Made by a program: the position numbers and the translations under genes. The notes beneath the pieces are model-generated. The model was not told the origin of the DNA. It was given only the letters and a program-made list of their open reading frames with translations, and ran no database searches. From NCBI GenBank assembly GCA_036852015.1, contig JAANDG010000057.1, forward strand, positions 186,001 through 250,000: 64,000 bases of DNA. Reading direction: 5' to 3'. The stretch's first letter is position 1. Each line of letters begins with the position of its first letter. Of the stretch, positions 33,901-45,864 are shown piece by piece. Origin of the DNA: Pelodera strongyloides. Taxonomy: Eukaryota > Nematoda > Chromadorea > Rhabditida > Rhabditidae.

Positions 33901-36900
33901 ATTGAACTGGTCCTGATACAGGGGGAAGCACTCCATTTTCGGGGAATAGAGATACTTGCTGCAAAGATTATATTATGTGAGGTTAATCTTATATGATCAT
34001 GTTCAGATGATCTTATGTATGCATAATTGGCTTCATAATCAGAATAATAAATATCTGGTGTACTAAACCCACCTTATTTTGAACAGACGGGTCATATGGT
34101 CCCACTACGGTGTTTTGTGAACCAGTTCTGTAAAAGTGTCATTGTGGGATATAACGTAATCTAACTCGGGCGCTGTTTGAAGAAACAGTTGCATTTGTGC
34201 GGGCAGAAGGCGCAATTATAGATTTGATGGTTCGTAAGTCCATTCTATTCAATCAGGAATCGAGATAACTATTAAATTTGTGTGTCTCAAGATGCAAATT
34301 TGAAAGTTTATAAGGATCTATCCCCTTTACCTTCCCCCATTTGTGCGTGGCACTTGTTCATAATCATAGTCGTATTCATCAGCAGGTCGGTGCTTGCGAT
34401 GGTGATGGCGACTGGAAGCATTTGAATTTAATTTACGGAAGTTATTTTACATTCCACTTCTAGAACAAACTGTCAAAATTTCTGAATATCGTTGTTTATG
34501 AGTGGTAATAGCTTACCCTTCAACGGGCAGCTGGATCGGCCACATTTGACGACCGAAGCTATAATGATCTTATTATTCAGTGAATTGCTTTGTTTTCTTG
34601 CCTATTATGGTTGTTAGACCATAATAGGCATGAAAAAACATATTATTACGCCGCGTATTATTACGAATGTCAGTGTCCTTTGTGCCCAATTGGACAGATT
34701 GAGTGAGAAGGGATTACGTTTGAACTGATCTAAGCAAAGTAGCAAAAATGCCTAACAATAAGTGTTATTCCAAATCGAAGCTTGTTATCTAGTATCTCAC
34801 CTGTTCTCCTCCTCGTCAGCTTCTCCCTTGCAAGGCATACGGTAGATCGAGGCAATATATTGCACACTGAAATTAGTACTGTATTTGTAAATCGCATACC
34901 AAGGCGCTTCCCACGTATGAGTAACTTGTATGTCTCCAAAACTTTCACGGAAGTTCACCTGTTTTCCGCAGTGATTGTCTTTCGGATTTCCTTAATCACG
35001 TCGAATCCGCTCACGCGTCCGTTGCGCTGGAAAAATACTGTTATTTTTCTTAATATCACTACTTTATTGCAAAGGTTTGTGATCTTGGGCTTACGCGTGT
35101 AGTTTTTTTATGCCGCGTGCGGCGTGCCCTTATAAGTGTTTTATACCTCAACAATTCCTCCCTCGAACACGGCTTCTGCATTGAGAAGAACTGTCTGCAG
35201 TTCCTTCGAATCACGAAGTCTTTCGAAAGAACAGCAAAGGGTACGGAGACTGAAACAATCGCGCGAGTTGGGTTTAATCGTAGCATTTGCTTCGGCGTAG
35301 TTAAAGATCTACATTGATTTTTCTTGGTTTTAGTCAGATGGAAGGTCGCTGTGTGCTGCTTTATTCAAGGACGGTTCTAAATATGTTCGCAGACTATGAA
35401 CTACGCAACGTGAAAGCTGGTGTGTACGCGGCGCGAGATTGGCAAGGAAAATTGCAAGCAATTCCTACTCCGCAGCCCATAGCAAAATCAAAATAAAATA
35501 TTGTGCCAAATAAAATATGATGCGCGCCATTTTCTCGCCGCTCCGCCATAGTTCATCAAGCTCTCAGCAAACCATGCTTTTCTGCTTTATCTTTTACTAA
35601 TGTAGCTAATAAAAATGTAACCCACGTTTTATGTGTTCCATTATTACTTTCTATTAACCCCGCGGTCCACTCGTTCTCTTCCGTGCACACTGTTTCCATG
35701 AAATCTTTGTTGCATACCTGAACACACAAATAATCAGCTTTGGTGTACTGACATGGTTTGAACTTTGAACTTTGAACTGTTACAAAACGCTAACTTTAAG
35801 ACTGCAGTATCAATTAGTTACGTCTAGCAAAGAGACTCACCGCATGTTCGTATTTCGGCTTGGACGGGTTTGAGCCTTTACCGATGCACGATGGCGTGTC
35901 GCAGAAGATTTCTAAACAAGCAGGATAATCAATAAGCAATCAACTACGGGTTATTCAAACCCTGAAAATTTCAACTACTGTAGTTGTAGTGCTTTCTTCC
36001 CAAAAAGCTTTTGATTGTCTTTTTCGAATACAAGCAAGTGAATCAAGCCCGAAACCTGATTTGGAAGATAATAATTTATGGTCGTTGACATTAGGATAGC
36101 CTGTATTAGACTTGAATCTAGTCGAAACCCCCCCCCCTGTTTCAGGTTTTCATTATGTTCTTTGTTCACCCGCTTCGTTAGCCTAGCAGCAAGCCTAGCC
36201 CGGTATGGGGTCAGGCCTGCTAGCCTGCGGGCGGAAAGAGAAAGCAAGTTTTGTCTCAAGAAACTGCTTATTTGAATAAGAAATCGGCGAAAAAGCCTTA
36301 GTGCTCCATGTGTTGGAATGTTCCACGTAAAATCTGGTTTTCAGAAAGAAGCTAATTTAATTTAATGGCTTTTCGTGCAAATGATTGAAGCTTTTGTGTC
36401 ATGATTCGAAGGCCTCGAAATTTTACCATACGTATTGAAATCAGTGCCAGTGAAGCTTGAGACATTGGATTGTTCATTTTCAAGTGTTTTTGGAAGACGG
36501 TGCAGATTGAAAAGAGTCAGAGATAGTAAAAGAAAGAATGTTATTCTTCGTTTTATATGAGGTAGCTCAGTTCAAAAAAGTTTTCGGCTCCCCATGGTAG
36601 CCAGAAGTAATATTTTGTCTTTAAAAAGCAACCATTTTGCACGACCAATAATCTTACTGTGGTGACTCGAACTTTAAAAGAAAGACTATTTGCGAACTTT
36701 TAGTTTCTATGTATGTATGTCGTATGTCGGTTTGGGTAATCTGCTAACTGCATGTGTTGCTCTCGCTTGTAGGTGCAATAGAAACCGTACCGGAGGTGAA
36801 GCCGATAAGAACAGATACTACACGCTTATTTTTTTTTGTCAACCAGTTATTCGAAAGCTATTTTTGTAGCATGGGTTTAGCACGGTTTCAAGTTGCAAAT

Positions 36901-37323
36901 ATTCCAGAGAAAAATCTGCATTTACAGCCGCTTCCTTCTTTGGTATCTATGGTTGCACTGTATCCTTACACAAACGATTAGAGCGAAATACCGGCCGGTT
37001 TTTGAAACGCATCGAGTACACCAGCATTCTTATGCATTTTATGTAAATGACCATAAATTTGAATAAAGAATCGAGTAAATTCGAGCAAATTAGCATAAAT
37101 ACGTAAGGGTGCAGTTGTTTCAAAAAGCGGCCGGTATTTCGCTTTAAATAATTCGAGTCGTAATGTCCATCAGTCCATTTAGTTTACCTGGTCTTCCTGA
37201 TTTGTCCACTACCACTTTGTATGGAATTGCATCTTTTCCGCACGATCCGCCCTGGTAAATTACCTCCGAGTATACGGTAGCGACGAGGAGTAATAATATG
37301 CAGTGTACTGTAGGTCGACCCAT
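30905..37323 (-). CDS. wrt: Warthog-family hedgehog-related protein with Wart domain, Gln/Pro linker and Hint domain
   Basis: Twenty exons join in phase on the minus strand: 37188-37323, 35841-35911, 35648-35717, 35428-35464 (least certain), 35147-35249, 34959-35026, 34801-34866, 34517-34558, 34331-34411, 34073-34127, 33875-33958, 33590-33742, 33251-33350, 32908-33035, 32692-32802, 32512-32586, 32218-32319, 31866-31940, 31124-31306 and 30905-30970. They give 601 residues. A signal peptide is at 1-19 (VHCILLLLVATVYS). The Wart domain follows (GGSCGKDAIPYKVVVDKSG, FCDTPSCIGKG, CTEENEWTAGL, LCCSFERL). The linker, about 198-398, is rich in Gln, Pro and Tyr. The Hint domain has the catalytic-type Cys in LKCFSGD (C403), the TGDH motif (T469-H472) and NGVLSSCHT near 538-546. 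Hint domains of hedgehog-type proteins cleave themselves. The secreted product acts in cuticle and epidermal biology in nematodes. ATG directly follows TATTACAG, suggesting trans-splicing. Confidence 0.93.
31380..31460 (+). mobile_element. Possible tRNA-derived SINE fragment in a Warthog intron
   Basis: A B box (GGGTTCGAATCC) at about 31,430 is preceded 40 bp upstream by TTTGGCAGGGAGGCAACGCC, which could be a degenerate A box. No full cloverleaf can be drawn. Confidence 0.35.
35912..37187. other. Intron 1 of the Warthog gene
   Basis: This is the longest intron of the gene, typical of a first intron that may hold control elements. Apart from the MITE at 36,982-37,143 and a poly-C run at 36,127, nothing was recognised in it. 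Confidence 0.5.
36982..37143. mobile_element. AGCGAAATACCGG MITE in Warthog intron 1
   Basis: It has the same ends as the 27,509 copy (AGCGAAATACCGGCCGGTTT at left, GGCCGGTATTTCGCT at right) and the same middle words (TTAGCATAAATACGTAAG). TTAA lies on the right; the left flank is TTAG. Confidence 0.82.
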
Positions 37324-37525
37324 CCTGTAATATATTGGTCGTTGCTAGAAGCATTAGACGTGAATAATAGATACTTAAGCTTAACATATTTAGACATGCA
37401 GAGCGAGTTTTGCCAAGATCGAGTCAAATTAAATGAAACAGTCAAGGAACTGATATATTAGGAATTAAGAGGTATGTGATGTCCACAAACATAGATGTGA
37501 TCAAGAGCTAAAACAGCGAGCTTAA

Positions 37526-37688
37526 AGCGAAATGCTAGCCTCTTTAGAAAATTTGCATATGATAAGGAAATCCTACGTATCCTATGCTAATTTTGTACGA
37601 TTGCCGTGAACGATCGTACAAAATTAGCATAGGATACATATGATTTGCTTATCATATGCAAATTTTCCAAAGGGGCTAGCACTTCGCT
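37526..37688. mobile_element. AGCGAAATGCTAGCC palindromic MITE, copy 1
   Basis: Nearly the whole element is a hairpin. The arms start AGCGAAATGCTAGCCTCTTT and continue through GCATATGATAAG and TACAAAATTAGCATAGGATAC to a short centre. TTAA flanks both sides. A second copy is at 63,609-63,771. Confidence 0.88.
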
Positions 37689-38154
37689 TTAAATATTGGT
37701 AAAGCAAGCAAAGTGTCTGTCAGTGCCTTTTTGAACTACAACCGTAATATACGATTCAACTGGGAGGTCCTAATTATTCCCAAAACGAACTGATAGCAAA
37801 ATGGGCGCCGCACACTTGCCGGGACTGGATCTTAAATATGCGGATTCAAAAGCTCCATGATTCAAATGACGAAAATCACATCGGTTAACAGTGCCTAAAA
37901 AGGAGTTCCGCCCCCTGAGAGCCCGGGGAGGTGGTTAGAGGCAAAAGAAGCGCGCCCGCTGGCGAATTTTAGGCACTCCGCTTGCAAATTTATGCACAAT
38001 AGCGTGGAAGCAAAGCGCTGAAAATTATAATGTAGTGTGTTAGGAGGGCGGGGCCACCCACGCGTAGGCAGAGAGGATAGTGCGTGGGAGTGCAGAGATT
38101 TACGTGGAGGAACAGATTAATACGGGAGATATAAATCAAGGGCGCTGGAGTTAA

Positions 38155-38627
38155 AGGGATGGGTTCACTACAAAATCACCTTGTTTTTATGCTTTACTTT
38201 GATTGTACAAAGGAAAACTTAAACAAAGAGCATAAAAAATATTCCTTGAATTATTCCCTAGGGCAGATATTAGGTAAAAAAGGTGAGTATTGATCTTTTT
38301 CCGATAAAGTTGTACTGCAAGATAAACTAAGGAAGCTAAGATACATGGCTGAAACACACTGTTTTTTCATTGTATTATGTGAAATAAACGATGAAGATTA
38401 CAGTTTATTTTGCTCAAAACAGTGTGTTTCAGCCATATCTCTTAGCTTCCTTAGTTTATCTTGCAGTACAACTTTATCGGAAAAAGATCAATACTCACCT
38501 TTTTTTACCTAATATCTTCCCTAGGGAATAATTCAAGGAATATTTTTTATGCTTTTTATTTAAGTTTTCCTTTGTAGAATCAAAGCAAAGCATAAAAACA
38601 AGGTGATTTTGTAGTGAACCCATCCCT
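38155..38627. mobile_element. Long hairpin element with TTAA flanks (AGGGATGGGTTC ends)
   Basis: Arms of about 220 bp are near-perfect reverse complements, starting AGGGATGGGTTCACTACAAA and running through GGAAGCTAAGA and AACACACTG to a loop near 38,370-38,410. TTAA lies at 38,151-38,154 and 38,628-38,631. No coding capacity. It lies about 830 bp upstream of the Warthog start codon. Confidence 0.87.
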
Positions 38628-38639
38628 TTAAAAAGCTGT

Positions 38640-40312
38640 GGAAAACCGAATTCGTGAGAAACGGAATGAAAATTGGCTTGTTGTCGTGACGTCATGAATC
38701 GACTACTGACAAAATGGGCAGCGAAAGAATCAGAATAGTTACCATACCGTACTGTAGTTACTTTGTTACCGTCAAGCCAGTGTAGTTTTAAAAGAGCTCC
38801 CTGTTCTCCCTGTGGTGACAAGTAAAAAAACGGTGTTCGTTTTTTGAACCATGGGGGCAGAATAATAGATTTCACTTTTATATAGAACTAAGAAGATTCA
38901 GTCGCGCATATTGGGGAGAGTTGCGAAAACGTAGAAAAAGGTTGCGGTCGTAAAAACAAACAAAATTTCCAACTCTCCTTCTTTATATGCCCGTATTCGT
39001 GACGTAGCAACCTTTTACGTCTCAAACATGGTTTCCCGGCGGCGCTCTGGCTCTGCAACAGTGTATCTTCGCTTTTCTTACAAAAATTGAAGTTACGTCG
39101 TCAGCGTATTTCAATGTTTGCGCAAGTTTTATTCAACGTCTAGACTCTAGACCACCGCTGTCGAGACTCCAGAAAAGATATTTCTTTTACCGAAAACTTG
39201 TTCGTTTGTGGCTCTCGACGATTTATGACCGCGATTTGATCACTGCATTAAGGGAATTTAATTTTTGAATGCTGAACGGAGGAGGGAAAGGTTTCCCATG
39301 ATAGAAAAAGTCATCTAGGTGTTGTTTCATTTCCTTTGAAAAAACTTACAATGTCTGACCGGTTTCTTCTCTGAAACCTTATGTTTATGAGCTGGCTAGT
39401 TTCCCCTCTACTGTAGGTTCTTGGTTATGCGGTATTTAGAGGTACAATACTATTGAATCTGTATTTTCACATTGAATCTGTATTTTCACCCTTGAATAAA
39501 GGTGCACGCTTTCGAAGCGTAAAAGAAATTTAACGGAAAAAGCAATTGCCACTACTTAGCTAAGCCTGCTATGCTTTGCGCTAAATGGATGCGCTGTTTT
39601 TTTCACTTCTTGCATGTAGACAAGGGAATTTCGCAAATTTCCGCGGACACGTCAAAATACGTCACTTTCCATGGCTTCACTGCTCAATTAGAAATGTCAG
39701 AAAAAACGTGCCGCTAATAGATTCGAGTACACTGTTCCACACCAAATTCGAGTACACTGTTCCACACCAAACAGAGGCTTAGGCTTAAGATATTCGGTTT
39801 TCTGGAAAAGGAACCTCTAGGACAAAGATTGAAAATTTTGAGAGCGCTGCAGCATAGCAACCCGTTTTTTGTAACCGGAAAATACCCTGTTTGTTTGTAC
39901 GCAACATTTCATATCGGATTCATTATCACTAGCACCATTACGTGGATATTTTCTAAAGAGTTTCCACGGTGTCCTTGTATCTTCCAGAAATTTTTGAAAA
40001 TCTCAGAAAATGGATAACAAACCGAGAAATCGGTTTGATGGCGTGGAGTAAGAATAGTATTTTTCTTTGGATGAATAACATGCACACGCAACTTTGTATT
40101 TTTGTTGGAGTCTGTGAATAACTTATAAAGGATAATCTAAACGCTAAGTTAAAATTGATGAAATTCGCCGTTTTTCCCATGAAACAATCTGGGGTTTAGT
40201 GCGAGTAACTGAATTTTAAAACCACCTCCACCAACAGTTCAACCAGTCCGAGGTGTATCTAGGTGTGTATGTGGTGAGTAAGTATTTCGCAGTGTGCAGT
40301 GTGGTTATGACT
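38640..40312. other. Repeat-poor intergenic DNA upstream of the LTR element
   Basis: No exon chain was found. A fragment of the dispersed AAGAGCGTGC family lies inverted at about 39,492-39,525, and a 26-bp direct repeat (ATTCGAGTACACTGTTCCAC) occurs at 39,721 and 39,747. Confidence 0.45.
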
Positions 40313-40317
40313 CTTAT

Positions 40318-40982
40318 TGTACTGACTGCACCGTCAGTCAGCACTTGGTTCCTGGGTGTGTGTATCTTGCGTCAATAGAACACCGTATTATCAACAGTAT
40401 TTATTGAAGCAATCACAACACACAACAACAAGTTGGAGACTTTTGCGGGAGCACGCTCAACCACACAAGTATTTGTAGTATTGACGAGGTGATTGCGGGA
40501 GACACGCTCAACCACACACACCTTGAAGTTCTTGGCCGTAGACAGGCTTCTGGCACGCTCGGACCATCTCCGAGCGGCCCCGATAAGGGGGAATCTTGGG
40601 CTTAAGTACCGTACGTTCATGGGCGGAGCAGGAGGAAATTTATCTGCGTATAGAGAAATCTCATGCTACCTAACAATTGTATGCATCTTTAAAAATCCTT
40701 CATTTGCATACTAACTAACGAGCTTATTAGTCATACATTACATCACCATTTGTGGGTTCAAGGGGCGAGACTAATTCTCTTCATATGCACACTCTCTAAA
40801 CATAGCTGACTGTGGTCAGCTAAGTGCAACTTTGTTGCTGTTACACTCGTGGGAAATTGAATGATTTGAAACTACCAAGAAACTCAACAAGGATATTGAT
40901 CTTGATGAATATACGAAGGATATAATAAAGTAATGTGGATAAATACTACTAGTAATTCATTATACAAGTGCGAGTCAGCACA
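40318..40982 (-). repeat. LTR (3' LTR in element orientation)
   Basis: The plus-strand sequence begins TGTACTGACTGCACCG and ends GCGAGTCAGCACA. The partner LTR is at 42,585-43,255. Differences are single-base runs and one change near 40,687-40,695. Confidence 0.92.
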
Positions 40983-41974
40983 CTCCCGCCCGCACAGGTG
41001 GAAGGTGAGACGTGAATTTCAAGGGAAAAATATGCGAAGTACTCATAAGACAAAACGAAAAAACTAAGCATATGAATCAGCACGAGAAAAAAAGGCACAC
41101 AAATACGCGAACACAATTCACGAGTATAACGGAATAAGAAACACCTAAATGGCACAAACGTAATGAAGGCGTAAAAATGCAAAAAACTCAGGAAAAATTC
41201 TGGAAAACACGAATAATCAATTTCTCTCACAAATAGCACCAAATGATAAGTGCGGGAACAACGCAAAATACTGAAACAATAAAGGAAATAAGCAAATTTC
41301 TCATATGACGATAGAGAAATTTGAAGGAATAGGAAAAGTCATACACAATTGTATGGATGGAACGTAATGCAAATTCAAGTGCGAAAGCCGCTTTCTCACT
41401 GACTCCAAAGGATTCTCCGTCGAGAGTGACGTTCGGTATAACAGAGCCGTAGATTGGTCATGAGCGATGTGTTGCTCACCAGTGGCGTTCAGTACTAAGC
41501 AGTTGGATGTTGCTTTTCCTGTGAGATGGGACCTTAACTTCTGAACTTGATTCGAGGGCGACTAAACCAACCGTAGTTCGCGCCTCTCCAGAGTATTGCG
41601 TCCGAAGCGAAAAAATAACATTCTTGTGACGTCTTCGTGTAGTGTGTATCACAGGTGAACAAATGCGGTGCACCTATAAGCGAACTAAGCAACCATAATG
41701 CTCTCCAGTTCAGGTTCGATCCACAATGTTCACATCGTAGTAGCTGATCTATCCTTGCTCACGTCCTTGCTCCAGAGTGGCGCACCGTACTAGGCCTCTA
41801 GCCCGTCCAGCTTGATCGGGACAATCCGTATGTCGCCGACCGTATAGCGCATTAACTCTCCGCTCGAGCATTAGGCGATCAGCACCTCGAGAGTTGAACC
41901 TCCCTCCTGGGTAGATCCACATGGCACGCGGAAAGTTGTTGCCATTACCTCCTGAGTATACTATCGAAGAAGAA

Positions 41975-42584
41975 TGTTCTTGCCACACGGGACTTCTTGC
42001 CTGGTTTCGATCCCAGGTGCACCAAATGTAGCGCACGAAGTACAAGAATAGAGAGTCCCTGGCGTACGAAAACTGCGAGAATTCGTTCTGCAGCGAATGT
42101 GTCCTGCCACGCGGGTCTTGTTGAATAGCCGTCGTTCTTAAATTGGACGGTGTACCAAATGACAGGTGAAATACGAAGATCCAAAGGCGAATGATTGTCC
42201 TGCCACGCGGGTCTTGTCCTGGTTTCGATCCCAGGTGCACCAAATGTAGCGCACGAAGTACAAGAATAGAGAGTCCCTGGCGTACGAAAACTGCGAGAAT
42301 TCGTTCTGCAGCGAATGTGTCCTGCCACGCGGGTCTTGTCCTGGTTTCGATCCCAGGTGCACCAAATGTAGCGCACGAAGTACAAGAATAGAGAGTCCCT
42401 GGCGTACGAAAACTGCGAGAATTCGTTCTGCAGCGAATGTGTCCTGCCACGCGGGTCTTGTTGAATAGCCGTCGTTCTTAAATTGGACGGTGTACCAAAT
42501 GACAGGTGAAATACGAAGATCCAAAGGCGAATGATTGTCCTGCCACGCGGGTCTTGTCCTGGTTTCGATCCCAGGTGCACCAAA
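41975..42584 (-). repeat. Tandem array carrying repeated tRNA-Gly-like primer-binding modules
   Basis: A module with CCTGCCACGCGGGTC, TGGTTTCGATCCCAGGTGCA and CCA, followed by a 75-bp block (AGCGCACGAAGTACAAG...), is repeated at 42,198, 42,320 and 42,539, with a partial at 41,985. Copies at 42,102 and 42,442 switch after CGCGGGTCTTG into a different 80-bp block (TTGAATAGCCGTCG...). CCTGCCACGCGGG is the anticodon arm of tRNA-Gly(GCC), and CCA is the mature tRNA end. The last module is the one next to the LTR and serves as the primer-binding site. Open frames of 150-230 residues here are repeat products. Confidence 0.85.
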
Positions 42585-43255
42585 TGTACTGACTGCACCG
42601 TCAGTCAGCACTTGGTTCCTGGGTGTGTGTATCTTGCGTCAATAGAACACCGTATTATCAACAGTATTTATTGAAGCAATCACAACACACAACAACAAGT
42701 TGGAGACTTTTGCGGGAGCACGCTCAACCACACAAGTATTTGTAGTATTGACGAGGTGATTGCGGGAGACACGCTCAACCACACACACCTTTGAAGTTCT
42801 TGGCCGTAGACAGGCTTCTGGCACGCTCGGACCATCTCCGAGCGGCCCCGATAAGGGGGAATCTTGGGCTTAAGTACCGTACGTTCATGGGCGGAGCAGG
42901 AGGAAATTTATCTGCGTATAGAGAAATCTCATGCTACCTAACAATTGTATGCATCTTTACTAACCTCCTTCATTTGCATACTAACTAACGAGCTTATTAG
43001 TCATACATTACATCACCATTTGTGGGTTCAAGGGGGCGAGACTAATTCTCTTCATATGCACACTCTCTAAACATTAGCTGACTGTGGTCAGCTAAGTGCA
43101 ACTTTTGTTGCTGTTACACTCGTGGGAAATTGAATGATTTGAAACTACCAAGAAACTCAACAAGGATATTGATCTTGATGAATATACGAAGGATATAATA
43201 AAGTAATGTGGATAAATACTACTAGTAATTCATTATACAAGTGCGAGTCAGCACA
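42585..43255 (-). repeat. LTR (5' LTR in element orientation)
   Basis: This is the partner of 40,318-40,982, 6 bp longer through small insertions. The host duplication CTTAT follows at 43,256-43,260. Confidence 0.92.
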
Positions 43256-44867
43256 CTTATGCTTATGGGTATTTCTTCTTACTTCTTATAGCCAGTTGTC
43301 ACCTTTATTCTATCGTTTTGGAAGTTATCTTCAAACTGTAGCCAGTAGCCATCGTTCTGGAATTCATAATTGATGAGTAACATCAAGCATCATTTTCGCG
43401 CATCTTCTCTGAAAATGAGAGGTACAAACTACAAAGTGTCACTTTTAATAAATGTCCGTGACACTCCAAATGACACATTTCTTGAGATCCGGTTGGATAG
43501 GGGAAGGGAGGGGCAGTGGAAAACAGAATGCAAAAACAGATGTCATCCTTCAAAAAGGGACAGACACTGATGTTAGCCGCTGATGGGATTATGTTTTGGT
43601 AAGATAGGAACGGGAGAGGAGGTGAGTTTGCTATAAGAAGACTTACGCCTTCGACTTGTGTTACAGGGTATTTCTGACATACGGTCATCTCAAAATCGCA
43701 ACTCTAATTTTTTATTAGAAATGTGGATCATCCCCACAAGTCACAATCGAAGCGCAACTATTGTGGACAATAAGAGCGACGATGGAGATGTCGTCGCCGT
43801 ATCTGTGCGGGTTCCCCTGGCTCCGGCCGTAATTTCTTTCATTTGTTACATAGCGTTAAATTTCATTTCTGAAATATTCCGTAGGATCGGGATCGCGGCG
43901 CTGTTAACATACCGACCTCGGAAATTCTTTTTTTTTTAATTAAAAAAAAAAAAATTAAAATTTGTTTTACGCTTCAAGAGCGTGCACCTTTATTCAAGGG
44001 AGTTTACAGTTTTAAGGTTTGCCTATGACATGTTCCGCAGAGGTCCTGAGCATTAGGCGACGAGTTTTAGATGACAAATCGCTCAAATTCAAGGGAAGCA
44101 TCTCCGAATGTTCCGAAATCGAGACGGGTTTTAAAATACGGCCTCTGTGACAATCGTTGGCACGCGAATCCTGAATGACCGGAACTCCCAGTATAGCTGT
44201 AATTTGTATTGCTAACTGTGTTTGTTCAAATTTTAAATATAAGAAAACCAGACGGCTATCGCCGCCTGAGGCGACTTTCAATGTTTAAGATGCAGGAACA
44301 GTGAGCTTTCAAGTTGTGTGAAACGTTTGCAACGTAACATAAAAAAATCATGAAATAAGGTTCGATTTCGCTTGCTCAACACTGGCCACCGATTCTCCTT
44401 TTATAGCCTCTTATTGTTAGATATTCTAATTTTCGTTTCGTTCACACAAACAAAAGGCCAAGTAAACTCTTCTCTTTTATATAATAAGAAAATGTTTGTC
44501 ACATCTTTTCATGCTCATTTACTTTCTCATGAGAACAACAGTCGAATACAACATTTCAGCCCAAATACAATTCGTTTATGAATGGATTCAAGCTCACCAA
44601 CATCAAGAACAATATAGACGAAATTGATGAAGACTTCTAGTGAAGAGAAAATGTTTGATCATATAGAGGAGAGGGATTATAGATAGAGAGAAAAATGGTA
44701 CTGTAAACTGTAAGTCCACAAAAGTTCAACTAAAGAGCAACTCAGTGCGCGGCATCAGATTTGCAACACTTCTCCGATTCAAGGCTTATTAGTTTATCAA
44801 ACCAAACCACTATATTTGCTCAGTTGTTGGATGAAAATACTCTACCGTATCTACTGGTTCTGCAAAG

Positions 44868-45000
44868 AGAAAGGGAGAGCTAAAGAGAGAGAGAAAGAGA
44901 GAGAAAGCTAGAGAGAGAGAAAGAGAGTGTGAGAAAGAGAGATAGAGAAAGAATGAGAGAGAGAAATAGTGAGAAAGAGAAAGAGAGATATAGAGAGAGT
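44868..45000. repeat. (GA)n-rich microsatellite
   Basis: Interrupted GAGAGA and AAAGAG runs cover the stretch. Confidence 0.85.
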
Positions 45001-45540
45001 TGTATGTATAATTAAGACCATGTTAATGGTAAAGAAGGATTTATTTATATTAAACATTGGCTGGTATCAACTAAGTTGGCAGCGCTGCTGGGTGTTCTAC
45101 GGTCGGATGGATCCCCCTTTGTAGATGTAGGGCCAGGCCCGGACCCTTGCTTAGGCATTCTATGCATGAACAGCGCATTAAATTTTTGTATACATACAAT
45201 TCAGTACATTGATTATCGAAATAGTATGAATATCGGAAAACATCACATCATTAGAGAACAAAAGCTAATGCGGTTTTTTTTGAATACGTGACCGTTTGAA
45301 CATTGAACGGATTGATTCCAAAACACGATGCTTTTCTGTATTTGTCTTCTTTCCTGTGCGGAAGTATTTTTTTTTTCATTTTGTCTAATTTCATCTTTAA
45401 ATTGTTCATTAATCCGATAATTAAACAGAAAAGGGAATCTCCCAACTGATCATTTTGGTGCAATTGTACTTGAGTCGATCAATTTACAATCGGCGAGTGT
45501 GCACAACAAATAGATGACATACTTTAGACACTGACGAAAC

Positions 45541-45648
45541 TTGGCGTGCAAGCAGCGTGACAACGGCGTGCAGCGTGCCCATGACCCAAGGGCGTGACAC
45601 TGTTTTCATACCCGCCTACACGCCGTGCCGTTGCCGCTTGCACGCCAA
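45541..45648. repeat. GC-rich imperfect inverted repeat
   Basis: TTGGCGTGCAAGC at left and GCTTGCACGCCAA at right are exact complements. The pairing continues with mismatches through GACAACGGCGTG and CACGCCGTGCCGTTG. It is a candidate small MITE. Confidence 0.7.
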
Positions 45649-45864
45649 TTTTTCCGTTGAGATTGCTCGCCATAACATAATATTGGCAATATAATTGGAT
45701 GGTACCTTGTATGTAAAATATATTCTTTTGGATGAAAAAAAGCGCAGTTATTTTTAAAGCATTAGAAAAACTATCAAACCGCGAAATATAACGCATAACG
45801 AAAAACATCGCGTCATTGCCACGCAACGTTTATAGGGTGCGTGGCGCAGAAAAAAGGGCCACTT

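Larger units (their letters stand above)
40318..43255 (-). mobile_element. Young non-autonomous LTR retrotransposon
   Basis: Two near-identical long terminal repeats, 40,318-40,982 (665 bp) and 42,585-43,255 (671 bp), each begin TG and end CA. They flank a 1.6-kb interior. The host word CTTAT is duplicated exactly outside (40,313-40,317 and 43,256-43,260). The copies differ by only a few small indels, so insertion was recent. Minus orientation is shown by TGGTGCACCTGG (primer-binding site, complementary to a tRNA 3' end with CCA) just inside the right LTR. A purine-rich GGGCGGGAG lies just inside the left LTR, and AATAAA is inside the LTR on the minus strand. The interior has no reverse transcriptase, protease or integrase motifs, so it needs a helper element (LARD or TRIM type). 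Confidence 0.92.

Noticed and set aside
35314..35496. Plus-strand open frame ending LQAIPTPQPIAKSK
   Set aside because: It overlaps a Warthog exon on the other strand and its first half is a dispersed repeat also found at 27.9 and 44.0 kb.
41749..42611. Long minus-strand open frames of 157-233 residues inside the LTR element
   Set aside because: They repeat the same peptide blocks in several frames because the DNA is a tandem array; no gag, protease or polymerase motif is present.
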